Origin: DASXVX01 sp036504075
GTDB taxonomy: Bacteria; Bacillota; Sulfobacillia; Symbiobacteriales; Symbiobacteriaceae
Reading direction: 5' to 3'
Assembly: GCA_036504075.1 (NCBI GenBank)
Contig: DASXVX010000022.1
Span: 174,583 to 238,582, forward strand
DNA: 64,000 nt
Positions within the stretch are counted from its first letter, which is position 1. Each line of letters opens with the position of its first letter. The position numbers and the translations under genes are program-made. The notes beneath the pieces were generated by a model. The model saw only the letters and a program-made list of their open reading frames with translations, was not told the DNA's origin and did no database searches. This document shows positions 44,400 to 53,019 of this stretch, piece after piece.

Positions 44400-46682
44400 A
44401 TGCACACGTGGGGGAAGTGGGTCGCAGCCTTCGCACTGGTTGCAGTCGTCGCCGGGGCCATCGCCGTGCCGTATACCGGCCAGGGCCGCCGGGCTGTCCG
44501 TTACACACAGCGGCGGCTGGGCTGGGGCGAGGCGGGTCGGCAGGCCAAGGTCGCCGAACTGGCGGCCCGGGCACAGGCCGAGTTCCAGACACGCTATCGG
44601 GACAAGCAGGTGGACTTCGGCCGGGCGGAATACCCCGGCAAGGCCGCTCTGCTGGCCTACCGGCCCGAGGTGATTGCCGCGGCCGGGGCCGCCCTCAGGC
44701 AGACCGGCGGCGGCCCGCCGGCCACGGCTTTCTGGTTCGACCTGTTGCTGACGCTTGACCCGGGGGCAGCCCGGGGCGTATTGCAGCAGGCGTTGGAATC
44801 CGGGGACCTGGTCTGGCGGGACGACCTCATGCCGATCATTACGGCCGCCTTCCCCGAAGCCGGCCTGAAAGACCTGGTGCTGGACGTCCGGGGCTACGCG
44901 CGCGAAACCTTGCTCCGGGGCCTGGGGGCGAAGGCCGACGAGCCCTATCTGGAGCGATACTTGCTGGCCCAGCCGGACCGGCCCGTGGACCGGGCGGTGC
45001 TGGGGCGGCCGGATGGGTGGCAGGCCGCGCTGGCGGTCTACCCGGAGCTGGGCACGAACGCCCGGCGCTCGATTGTGAGTATGCTGCCGCACCAGCCGGG
45101 CGGCGGCACGCCGGACTGGCAGTCCTGGCTGGGCCGCGAGCCGGACCCGGGCGTCCGGCAGACCATGCTGGTCCTTATGGGCGACCTGCCCGGCCTGGTG
45201 GCCGCGATTGAGCAAGACGGCATGTTCCCCAATCCGTATCTCCACTGGGAGTTGGAGCGGCGGCTGGCGGAGGAGTTCCCCGACAGCTTCCTGGCCCGGG
45301 GCGTCCGCGCTTACGAAGCCGTCCGGAACCAGCCCTACTTTGAGTGGGACCGCAAGGTCGGCAACGATTTCGAGTGGGAGTACGGCAACCGCTTCTACAA
45401 CCCCGACCGGGAGATTCCCGGCTGGGGAGCCTTCCTCAAAGAGTTCCCCAAACACGAAGGCGCCGACGACGCCGCTTACCGGCTGGGCCGGTGCTACGAA
45501 ATCAAGGGGCAGTATGCCGAGGCGCTGCGGTGGCTCTACGCTGCCACCACCATGGGCGACCAGGAATACTTGGAGCATGGGCGGGGACGCATCATCTGGA
45601 TTCTGGACGCGCTCATGAGCGAGGACGCCGTCCGGGCCCTGCCCGTGGCGAGCCTGCCGGCGGACTTGCAGCCTGCCGTCGCCTACACGGCGGCGCTGAA
45701 AGAGCTGCGCCGCGGCAAGTACCCAGCGGCTGTCCGGGACCTGGACGCAGTGCTGCGCCAGTGGGACCGGAGTCCAGTCATGGTAGGCTTCTGGCAGGAT
45801 TACCCCTTCTGGAACCGAGTGCGGGCGCAGCGAGACCAGGCGGACAAGCTGGCGCAACTGGCGGCCAGAAACACCCCGGAGAGCCGCTACGAGGCCGCTT
45901 CGCTCATGTACCACGACGAGTTCGCGTTTTACAATCACCTCTGGGGCGGCGGGCGCCAGGCGTACATGTTCGAAGCCAAGAACGCCCTGGACGGCGATAT
46001 GGACCCGGTTTACTCCCGCTGGATGGCCGAGAGCAACAACCTGATTCAGGCGCAGGCCGCCTTTGGGCAGCTGCAGAAGGCGCCGGGGCCGGTCGCAGAA
46101 AAGGCCGCCTATTCCCGGGCCATGGCCCTGCTGCAGCTGACCCGCTTCGGCTGGGACGTCCCGCTTTACAGGCCGATTTCGGAGGTCCAGGTTGACGGCG
46201 AGTCCGCCCTGGAACAGTTTGTCCACCAGTACCCAAAAAGTGACCTGGCGCCCGCGGCCCTGTTAAGTCTGGGCTTCCTCCGGGGCGACCAGACGCTCTT
46301 CGACCGGATTGCGAAAGAGTACCCCGACTCGGCCGCCGCCCAGACGGCCAGGGACCCGGCGGCGCTCAAGGGCCGGCCGGAACCGATCGCCGAGGAGCGC
46401 ATCCCGTTCCGGTACGTGCCGAAGCGGGAGGCGCCGGCGGAAGTGAACGCCCGGGCGAAAGCAGGGGCGGCTCAGAGCGTAACCTTCGGGGAGTATACCT
46501 ATGTGCTCGTGACCGTGGCCCCGGCGGGCCGCCGGGTTGACCTGACCCTGATGGACAAGGCGGACGGCACTATTGCGGTCTCGGCCAACACCTGGCCCTA
46601 CGCGGGCGGCACCAGCTACGCCTTGGCCCGGATTCCGGCCACCCGGCGGCCGGTTCAGTTCGGGGGCATCCACGCCCACTAA
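44400..46682 (+). CDS. Large membrane-anchored TPR/HEAT-like repeat protein, function unknown
   Basis: About 760 residues. N-terminal TM or signal anchor (about 5-23, WVAAFALVAVVAGAIAV). The rest is mostly helical with TPR-like repeats, most clearly GADDAAYRLGRCYEIKGQYAEALRWLYAA (about 355-383) and later solvent-exposed helix pairs; the final about 60 residues look like a small beta domain (TYVLVTVAPAGRRVDLTLMDKADGTIAV). Start at MHTWGKW chosen because ACGGAG lies 9 nt before it. No enzyme motif seen. Likely an envelope scaffold facing outside. Convergent with rex; monocistronic. Confidence 0.8.
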   Translation: MHTWGKWVAAFALVAVVAGAIAVPYTGQGRRAVRYTQRRLGWGEAGRQAKVAELAARAQAEFQTRYRDKQVDFGRAEYPGKAALLAYRPEVIAAAGAALRQTGGGPPATAFWFDLLLTLDPGAARGVLQQALESGDLVWRDDLMPIITAAFPEAGLKDLVLDVRGYARETLLRGLGAKADEPYLERYLLAQPDRPVDRAVLGRPDGWQAALAVYPELGTNARRSIVSMLPHQPGGGTPDWQSWLGREPDPGVRQTMLVLMGDLPGLVAAIEQDGMFPNPYLHWELERRLAEEFPDSFLARGVRAYEAVRNQPYFEWDRKVGNDFEWEYGNRFYNPDREIPGWGAFLKEFPKHEGADDAAYRLGRCYEIKGQYAEALRWLYAATTMGDQEYLEHGRGRIIWILDALMSEDAVRALPVASLPADLQPAVAYTAALKELRRGKYPAAVRDLDAVLRQWDRSPVMVGFWQDYPFWNRVRAQRDQADKLAQLAARNTPESRYEAASLMYHDEFAFYNHLWGGGRQAYMFEAKNALDGDMDPVYSRWMAESNNLIQAQAAFGQLQKAPGPVAEKAAYSRAMALLQLTRFGWDVPLYRPISEVQVDGESALEQFVHQYPKSDLAPAALLSLGFLRGDQTLFDRIAKEYPDSAAAQTARDPAALKGRPEPIAEERIPFRYVPKREAPAEVNARAKAGAAQSVTFGEYTYVLVTVAPAGRRVDLTLMDKADGTIAVSANTWPYAGGTSYALARIPATRRPVQFGGIHAH

Positions 46683-46698
46683 GCACGCGAACGAAAAC

Positions 46699-46729
46699 AG
46701 CCCGACCCCGCTTCGTGCGGGACCGGGCT
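46699..46729. terminator. Bidirectional terminator between TPR-like gene and rex
   Basis: Stem agcccg + ccccgc / gcggg + cgggct with a 2-nt internal mismatch and a UUCG-containing loop, in the middle of the 65-bp gap between convergent genes. Confidence 0.8.
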
Positions 46730-46747
46730 CGCTGTTCGCTTAAGCGG

Positions 46748-47392
46748 CTACTCCGCGGACGCCTCTTCGCTGGCCGACGTATAATACGCCAGGCTCTGCA
46801 GTTCGATCGTCAGGTCGATGTTCTGCACGAAGACGTTCGGCCCGAGCCGCAGCTTGGCCGGTGCGAAGTTCAGAATCGCCTCGACGCCGCCTTCAGCCAG
46901 CCTTTCCGCCGTCTTCTGGGCCTCCTGGGCCGGAACCGTCAGGATCCCGATCTTGATACCCTGCTCCCGCACGATCTCGACGATCGCATCCATGGGCGCG
47001 ATTTTCACGCCCATGATCTCCGTGCCGACCTTGGCCGGGTCGGCGTCGAAAATGGCCGTGATCTGCACGTCCTTGTGGCGGGAGATGCTGTACCGGGCCA
47101 GGGCGTAGCCCAGGTGACCGGCGCCGACCAGAACCGCTTTGACGCCCTGGTGCAGCCCCAGAATCCGGGAGATGCGGCGGCTCAGAAGCGCAGTGTCGTA
47201 CCCGACACCCCGGGTGCCGAAAGCACCGAAGTAGGCCAGATCCTTCCGGATCTGTTCCGGCGAAAAACCTGTCTTGTCGGCCAGTTCGGCAGAGGAGATA
47301 ATCTGAACCTCCGCCGCAGCCGTCTCCTCGAGCACGCGTAAGTAAACTGGGAGCCGCTTAATCGCCGCTTCAGGAATCTTCGGTTTCCGCAT
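46748..47392 (-). CDS. rex: Redox-sensing transcriptional repressor Rex
   Basis: Senses the NADH/NAD+ ratio and represses fermentation or respiratory genes. 214 residues. N-terminal winged helix (KIPEAAIKRLPVYLRVL ... ISSAELADKTGFSPEQIRKDLAYFGAFGTRGVGYD), Rossmann motif VGAGHLGYAL (about 88-97), and a C-terminal domain-swap helix ending ASEEASAE. GAGGAGGTG precedes the ATG. Stand-alone gene. Confidence 0.96.
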   Translation of the reverse strand: MRKPKIPEAAIKRLPVYLRVLEETAAAEVQIISSAELADKTGFSPEQIRKDLAYFGAFGTRGVGYDTALLSRRISRILGLHQGVKAVLVGAGHLGYALARYSISRHKDVQITAIFDADPAKVGTEIMGVKIAPMDAIVEIVREQGIKIGILTVPAQEAQKTAERLAEGGVEAILNFAPAKLRLGPNVFVQNIDLTIELQSLAYYTSASEEASAE

Positions 47393-47445
47393 GCCGCACC
47401 TCCTCGTCAGGGAACTGATCCCCGGACCCCGCGATACAGAAATGC

Positions 47446-48441
47446 CTAGAACTGCCGGTTGATGACGAAGTCGGCCAGCACTTGCAGCCCGGAACGAGTC
47501 GTCAGTTCCGGGACCTTGTTCAGTTCCGCCACCGCCAGTGCCAGGTGCTCGTCCGCTTTCTGGCGCGCATAGGCAAAGGAGCCGGCCGCTTCAAGCAGTT
47601 CTTTAACCCGATTGATGTCTACGTCTGTAACCTCGTGCGATGCGATAATCGTGCGCAGTTCATCTGCATGCGGTGAGTGCTTCAGGGCGTGAATAACCGG
47701 CAGGGTCAGAATCCCCGTTCGCAAGTCGCCGCAGACGGGCTTGCCCACTTTCGCGGCCTGGCCGTGGTAGTCCAGCAAGTCATCGGCGATCTGGAAACTG
47801 AGGCCCACACCCATGCCGTAGTTATAGAGGGCCTGAATTTGACGCTCCTCGGCCCCGCCCACCACCGCGGCAAGCCGGCAGCATTCGGCAATTAAATAAC
47901 CGGTCTTCTGGGCAATCCGCTCATAATACTGCTCTTCGGTCTGATCTAAGTCGAAATACGATGCGATCTGCGCCAGCTCACCCCTGCTCATTTCCAGCAC
48001 CACGTCGGCCATAATCTGGACGATACGGGGGTTGCCGGTCTTGGCCAAAATCGAAAAGGCCTTTGCCCAGAGGTAATCGCCCGTTAACACCGAAATTTGA
48101 TTAGACCACTGGGCATTAACGGTAGGTAATCCACGCCGGACCGTCGCCTTATCGACCACGTCGTCATGCACCAGCGTCGCCATATGGATCAACTCTATCG
48201 CCACTGCGACCGGCGTGACCTGCTGGAGTTGCGCACCGGGAAACTTACTGGAGAGCAGTACCAGCGCCGGGCGAATTCGCTTCCCGCCAGCGCGCAGCAG
48301 GTGAGTCGAAACTTCGTTCAGCATCTTGTCCGAAGTCGCCAGTGCTTCCTCGATCGCCCCCTCCACCAGCCGGAGATCGTCGGCGATTGCGGAGAAGATG
48401 TCGAGTGTCTTCACACGGGCGGCGAGTGGTTGTGAGGTCAC
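47446..48441 (-). CDS. hepT: Polyprenyl diphosphate synthase (heptaprenyl diphosphate synthase component II-like)
   Basis: Trans-isoprenyl diphosphate synthase that makes the side chain of menaquinone. 331 residues. First Asp-rich motif HDDVVD (about 94-99), GDYLWAKAF, second Asp-rich motif DDLLDYHG (about 220-227), and the GGKRIRPALVLLSS substrate region. No heptaprenyl component I gene is beside it, so product length cannot be inferred and a single-component synthase is possible. GTG start. 54 bp from rex, divergent from the amidohydrolase gene. Confidence 0.92.
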   Translation of the reverse strand: MTSQPLAARVKTLDIFSAIADDLRLVEGAIEEALATSDKMLNEVSTHLLRAGGKRIRPALVLLSSKFPGAQLQQVTPVAVAIELIHMATLVHDDVVDKATVRRGLPTVNAQWSNQISVLTGDYLWAKAFSILAKTGNPRIVQIMADVVLEMSRGELAQIASYFDLDQTEEQYYERIAQKTGYLIAECCRLAAVVGGAEERQIQALYNYGMGVGLSFQIADDLLDYHGQAAKVGKPVCGDLRTGILTLPVIHALKHSPHADELRTIIASHEVTDVDINRVKELLEAAGSFAYARQKADEHLALAVAELNKVPELTTRSGLQVLADFVINRQF

Positions 48442-48575
48442 CTGATCACCTGCTTTACGAGGGTAAGAACCCGAACGGGGCGTGTGGGAACCGCATTATT
48501 ACGCCATTTTAAGTACGCCAGACCTATTGTACCATGAACACGAGGGTTGGCAAAGATTCAGGAGTGTGGTTAATC

Positions 48576-49760
48576 ATGCAGGCGAACGGCCCGATGACCG
48601 AGCGGCTCCAGGCGGCGGCGCAGGTGGCAGCGCAGGACCTCACCACGTGGCGGCGGCATCTGCACATGTACCCGGAAATCAGCTTTGCCGAACACGAGAC
48701 GACAGCATGGCTCGCCAACAGGATGGAGGAGTGGGGCATTTCTTATACGCGGCCCACACCCACCGGCCTCGTCGGCGAAATCACCGGCAACCGGCCGGGC
48801 AAAACGGTCGCGATTCGTGCGGACATTGACGCGCTGCCCATTGCCGAGGCCAACGAGTTCGACTTCAAAAGCCGGAATCCGGGCGCCATGCATGCTTGCG
48901 GGCACGACGGCCACACGGCCATCCTCCTGGGGTTGTCGCGGTTTCTGGCCGGCAACCGGGACTTTCCGGGCCGGGTGAAGCTGCTGTTCCAGCCCGCGGA
49001 GGAGCGGCCTCCGGGAGGCGCCCAGCAGTTTATCAACGCGGGTGTGCTGAATGACGTGGACGCCTGCATCGGCCTGCATCTCATGTCCGACATACCCACG
49101 GGCAGGGCCGGCATTTGCGACGGCCCGATGATGGCCAACTCGGACGGCTTTACGGCCCGTATCCAGGGTCGGGGCGGCCACGGCGCATCGCCCCACAAAA
49201 CCGTCGACGCCGTCATGGTCGCCTGCCATGCGGTGGTCAACCTGCAGAGCATTGTGAGCCGGAAAGTCGACCCGACCCGGCCGGCGGTTGTAACCGTGGG
49301 CGCCATTCATGCCGGGACGACATTCAACGTCATCGCCGACTCCGCCGAGCTAAAGGGCACGGTCCGTTCGTTCCATACGGACCTGCGCCAGTACTTGCAC
49401 GACGAGGTCCAGCGGACCCTGGAGACGACGTGTGCAATGTATGGCGCCACGGTGGAGTTTGAATACCAGTGGGGCTACCCGGCCTGTGTCAACCACCCCG
49501 CCATCACCGCGGTGATGCGGCAGGCGGCCGGGGCGGTGCTGGGCGACCCGGCGGTGTTTGTGGTGCCAAAGCAAATGGGCGGCGAAGACTTCGCCTACTA
49601 CGGCCTCAAAGTCCCGGCGGCCTTCCTGTTCGTGGGCTGCCAGAACCCGGCGGTCGGGGCCGAATGGGAGCACCATCACCCCCGGTTCACCGTCGACGAG
49701 GCGGCTCTGCCACAGGGCATGGAGATTCTGGGCCGGGCGGCGCTGACGCTACTGGGGTGA
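48576..49760 (+). CDS. M20-family amidohydrolase (N-acyl-L-amino acid or related)
   Basis: 394 residues. Removes acyl groups from amino acids or related amides using two metals. Metal and catalytic residues: RADIDALPI (Asp), the HACGHDGHTAILLG motif (about 97-110), PAEERPPGGAQ (Glu pair), and a late His in GEDFAYYGLKVPAAF. The lid or dimerisation domain contains GRGGHGASPHKTVDA. Start at MQANGPMTE with AGGAG about 11 nt before it; an upstream ATG in the same frame has no ribosome site. Stand-alone. Confidence 0.92.
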   Translation: MQANGPMTERLQAAAQVAAQDLTTWRRHLHMYPEISFAEHETTAWLANRMEEWGISYTRPTPTGLVGEITGNRPGKTVAIRADIDALPIAEANEFDFKSRNPGAMHACGHDGHTAILLGLSRFLAGNRDFPGRVKLLFQPAEERPPGGAQQFINAGVLNDVDACIGLHLMSDIPTGRAGICDGPMMANSDGFTARIQGRGGHGASPHKTVDAVMVACHAVVNLQSIVSRKVDPTRPAVVTVGAIHAGTTFNVIADSAELKGTVRSFHTDLRQYLHDEVQRTLETTCAMYGATVEFEYQWGYPACVNHPAITAVMRQAAGAVLGDPAVFVVPKQMGGEDFAYYGLKVPAAFLFVGCQNPAVGAEWEHHHPRFTVDEAALPQGMEILGRAALTLLG

Positions 49761-49830
49761 GCGATTCTGTAATCTTCGGCACCCGCTGAAAGGCCGGGAT
49801 GCCGCCGATTGTGGGCCGGGGTAACAGAAA

Positions 49831-49853
49831 ACCCCGGGGCGGTGCCCCGGGGT
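49831..49853 (-). terminator. Terminator of the diguanylate cyclase gene
   Basis: 10-bp perfect stem accccggggc/gccccggggt with a 3-nt loop, followed on the minus strand by TTTTCTGTT. It lies between convergent genes. Confidence 0.85.
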
Positions 49854-49868
49854 AGTATGGCGATTCGT

Positions 49869-50516
49869 TCAGGAGACTACGGCGACGGCGTTCTTGCGGA
49901 CCTTGGCGGCGGACTGGCCTTCGATGGCCTGGCGGACTAATTCCGCCGACGATTCGGCCGTGCCCGGGTAGCCGGAAACGCCCATGCTGATGGTCACGGC
50001 GATGGTCCGATCATTGTCCCGGACGACCGACTGCTCGATGACCGACCGGATGCGCTCGGCCGTCATCACCGCCTCGTCGACGCTCGTGTCGGGCAGCAGC
50101 ACCACAAACTCCTCGCCGCCCCAGCGGGACACGATGTCCGTGCCGCGCAGCGTCTGGCGGATGCGCCCGCTGATGAGCCTGAGGGCCGCATCGCCCGCCA
50201 GGTGGCCGTAAATCTTATTCACCATGCCGAAATCGTCCACGTCCAGGAAGAGGACGCTAAGGGGATATCCATGGCGAAGGGATCGCTCCCACTCCCGTGC
50301 CAGCATGCGCTCGAATGGCCGCCGGTTGGCCACGCCGGTGAGTTCGTCGTACTCCGCCAGCCGGCGCATGCGCCTGACGCGCCCGCCGAACAGCCAACCA
50401 GCCAGGGCGCAAACCCCGGCAGCCATGGCCCAGCCATACCACACGAGTTGAACCAGCCCATAGGTGAACGCCACTGCCAGAAACCCCGTCAAGGCGCCAG
50501 CCCAACGTTCCCGCAA
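49869..50516 (-). CDS. Membrane diguanylate cyclase (GGDEF)
   Basis: Makes c-di-GMP. About 215 residues. Two N-terminal TM helices (about 9-26 and 28-42) with almost no outer loop, a short linker, then a GGDEF domain from DELTGVANRR. Active site GGEEF is preserved and the inhibitory I-site RxxD (RGTD) is 5 residues before it, so product inhibition is expected. The usual C-terminal ADxALYxAK block is degenerate. TTG start chosen (GGAGG with 8-nt gap); a GTG 9 bp upstream overlaps the ribosome site. Confidence 0.88.
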   Translation of the reverse strand: MRERWAGALTGFLAVAFTYGLVQLVWYGWAMAAGVCALAGWLFGGRVRRMRRLAEYDELTGVANRRPFERMLAREWERSLRHGYPLSVLFLDVDDFGMVNKIYGHLAGDAALRLISGRIRQTLRGTDIVSRWGGEEFVVLLPDTSVDEAVMTAERIRSVIEQSVVRDNDRTIAVTISMGVSGYPGTAESSAELVRQAIEGQSAAKVRKNAVAVVS

Positions 50517-50651
50517 GCCAGACACCTCCTGAACCGGGTGTCAACTATTGCAGTGTCATGATACTTTAGTACGGTCTCATATTGTCATTTTATCCGGCGC
50601 GCGTCAAGTGTGAACCATTCAAAAACATGAACGAATGCCCCGATGGTGCCA

Positions 50652-51593
50652 CTACTCACTCAGGTCGCCGGCCAGGTTCATGAGCAGCCGCATGCGGTGG
50701 TTGACGCCGGACTTGCCCAAAGGCGGGTGGCACATTTCACCCAGTTCCTTCAGGCTGGCATCGGGGTGGTTCAGCCGCAAGGTGGCCAACTCCTGGAGCC
50801 CCTCGTTAAGCCGCTCCAGTCCACCACCGGCCTGCAGGCGCTCCAGGGCGGCAACCTGGCGGGCCGAAGCCTCCACCGTTTTGCCCAGGTTGGCCGTCTC
50901 GGCGTTGACCTGCCGGTTGACCAGGTTCTTCATCTCCTTCATGGCCCGCACATCCTCGAAGTGCATCAGCGACTGGTGCGCTCCGGCGACATTGAGGAAT
51001 TTGGCGATGTGGTTGCCGTCCTTGATGTAAAGCACCATAACGTCTTTGCGGTAGGCCATTCGGACCGGGATGCCGTAGCGAAAAAGTAGCTGTCCCAGTT
51101 CGTCGGCGGCCTCGGTGGCCGTCGTCGTCATTTCCAGGTGGTGCTGCCGTTCGGGGGAAGCGACCCAGCCGGTCCCCAGGAACGTACCTCGCAGGTAAGA
51201 CCGGCGGCAGTGGTCCTGCTCCAGCGCCTTGAGGTCTGACCAGTCGCTCAGGTTGCCCTCGCCGTCGGTGACGCCGGAGGCCTGCAGCAACTCCGCCAGC
51301 CCCGGCTGGGGCGGGACGCGGACCAGATAGACCAGGTTCTTGCGCAGCCGGCGGCGGCGGGCCACCAGCAAGCGGGTCGTCAGGCCAAATTCCGACTTGA
51401 CCATCCGCAGAATCTTACGCGCCACTGGGGCATGATCGGTGGTGAACGAGCAGCCCAACCGGCCGGCTCCGCCAATGGAGATGCGGCCGCAGGCCCGCAG
51501 CAGGGCCGCCAGTTCGGTGCGCCGGCAGCACTGCTCGGCGGGCATGAGGTGGGCCAGCTCGTCTTTCACCTGCGTATAAAAAGCATCGGCCAC
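50652..51593 (-). CDS. whiA: WhiA DNA-binding protein
   Basis: 313 residues. N-terminal LAGLIDADG-like domain and C-terminal helix-turn-helix, the WhiA layout; in Bacillus it affects chromosome segregation and division, in Streptomyces sporulation. Seen: VKDELAHL (start), CCRRTELAALLRACGRISIGG, the degenerate homing-endonuclease-like region SYLRGTFLGTGWVASP and the HTH HPDASLKELGEMCHPPLGKSGVNHRMRLL. GTG start with GGGGGGA 6 nt before it. Cluster order rapZ-yvcK-aldolase-whiA matches the classic rapZ-yvcK-whiA operon with one insertion. Confidence 0.95.
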   Translation of the reverse strand: MADAFYTQVKDELAHLMPAEQCCRRTELAALLRACGRISIGGAGRLGCSFTTDHAPVARKILRMVKSEFGLTTRLLVARRRRLRKNLVYLVRVPPQPGLAELLQASGVTDGEGNLSDWSDLKALEQDHCRRSYLRGTFLGTGWVASPERQHHLEMTTTATEAADELGQLLFRYGIPVRMAYRKDVMVLYIKDGNHIAKFLNVAGAHQSLMHFEDVRAMKEMKNLVNRQVNAETANLGKTVEASARQVAALERLQAGGGLERLNEGLQELATLRLNHPDASLKELGEMCHPPLGKSGVNHRMRLLMNLAGDLSE

Positions 51594-51625
51594 GGTCAGT
51601 CCCCCCGGTACCACTTGGTGCCCAC

Positions 51626-53014
51626 TTAAGACCCGGCGGCCCGGCTCCCTGGCTCCCGGGACTGCCCCGGTCTGGGCTGGCCGTAAGACTGGCGGTACTC
51701 CCGGAACATCCGGTCCCGCTCTTCCGCCGGAATCATGATGGGGTCGCCCAGTTGTCTGGCAATGTGGTAAATCATGGCCGCCTCTTCCAGGCCGACGGCC
51801 ACGGAGTAAGCCTCTTTCAGCGTCCGGCCCACGGCCATGACGCCGTGGTTCTGAAACAGCACGGCCAGCGACTCGCTCCCCAGGGTGTCAACGGCCGCCC
51901 GTGCGAACTCCTCGGTGCCAGACTTGGCGTACGGGGCGCACTTGATGGTCCCGCCCACGAGCATCGCCAGTTCCGTGGAGATAATCGGCATCTCCTTGCC
52001 GAGGCAAGCGAACGCTGAAGCGTAAATGGAATGGGTGTGGACGATGCCGCCCACGTCAGGCCGCCGTTCGTAGCAGGCCCGGTGCATGGGGGTCTCGGTC
52101 GAGGGCCGCCGGTGGCCGTTGATCACCTTGCCGGACGTGTCCAGGATGCAGACGTCGCCCGGCAACAGGGTGTCGTAGTCCATCCCGCTGGGGGTGATGG
52201 CGAAGAAGCCGGTGCCGGGAACGCGGCAGGAGATGTTGCCGGATGTCAGTTTGACCAGCCCGTCCCGCTGCATGCGCTTGGCCGCATCACAGACCGCTTT
52301 CCGGGCCTCCTCGTAAAGCATGGGCGCGTCCTCCCCGGGTGAAGCTTCGATCGAACAGGGCAGTAAAGCCCAGGGATAGCCAGTGCGGCGCGAGTCGGGC
52401 AGGTCCAGCATGACGGCGGGGCCGTCGATGGTCACCCGGCGGCCGTGCCAGTCCGGCCCGAGGCCGGGTACGCCCCAAACCAGCACCCCGTCGCTCCGGA
52501 CGGACGGCTCGGGTCCGGCGATCAGCGCCGGGCGCTGGAGGTCCAGCAGTTCGAGGGGACTCAAGTCCGCCGCTGCCAAAATGGCATCGGGCGGAAGCTC
52601 CGGCCCGGTGGCCCGGTCCAGGCGGCCGGCCAGCCAGCGGGCGGCGGATTCCAGCCGCCCGGCCCGCTCCCGCAGGTCGTCGCTGCGGGACATGATTCCG
52701 GCCACCTGTCCGGCAGCCTTGACCGCGGCCGTTCCCGCCGAGAATCCTTCGGTATCGATCAGTGCGCAGGCCCGGCGGCTCCAGGCATCCTCCAGCAGCA
52801 CTTCCTTGTAACCCTGGAACACCAGCCGCTCCGCCAGCGTCTCCTGCCGGTCGCACCAGGTTTCCAGGCCGGCCGCCGCCCTCACCACACCGTCCCGAAA
52901 AGCCAGAATCTCCAGCGCCCGGTCATCCGCCATGCCGTCTGCAACGGGAGACCACCAGACTACTACCCCCTGAGCCTTTCCGGGCCAGCAACCTTCGCCC
53001 ATTACAGTCCGCAA
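51626..53014 (-). CDS. Class II aldolase with an unknown N-terminal domain
   Basis: About 462 residues. C-terminal half (about 235-440) is a class II aldolase/adducin domain like L-fuculose-phosphate aldolase: LTSGNISCR, the zinc HxH in GGIVHTHSIYASAFAC, and NHGVMAVG. N-terminal 220 residues are helical with many Ala and Arg (RAGRLESAARWLAGRLDRATG) and a Trp/Pro-rich end; no family recognised. TTG start at 53014 is preferred because GGGAGGGG lies 8 nt before it inside the end of yvcK. Embedded between yvcK and whiA, where an aldolase is not normal. Confidence 0.82.
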   Translation of the reverse strand: MRTVMGEGCWPGKAQGVVVWWSPVADGMADDRALEILAFRDGVVRAAAGLETWCDRQETLAERLVFQGYKEVLLEDAWSRRACALIDTEGFSAGTAAVKAAGQVAGIMSRSDDLRERAGRLESAARWLAGRLDRATGPELPPDAILAAADLSPLELLDLQRPALIAGPEPSVRSDGVLVWGVPGLGPDWHGRRVTIDGPAVMLDLPDSRRTGYPWALLPCSIEASPGEDAPMLYEEARKAVCDAAKRMQRDGLVKLTSGNISCRVPGTGFFAITPSGMDYDTLLPGDVCILDTSGKVINGHRRPSTETPMHRACYERRPDVGGIVHTHSIYASAFACLGKEMPIISTELAMLVGGTIKCAPYAKSGTEEFARAAVDTLGSESLAVLFQNHGVMAVGRTLKEAYSVAVGLEEAAMIYHIARQLGDPIMIPAEERDRMFREYRQSYGQPRPGQSREPGSRAAGS

Positions 53015-53019
53015 GAAGC

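Noticed and set aside
43812..46226. 804-codon minus-strand frame over the TPR-like gene and repeat protein
   Set aside because: Shadow frame; also spans the intergenic terminator, and the plus-strand genes have proper ribosome sites.
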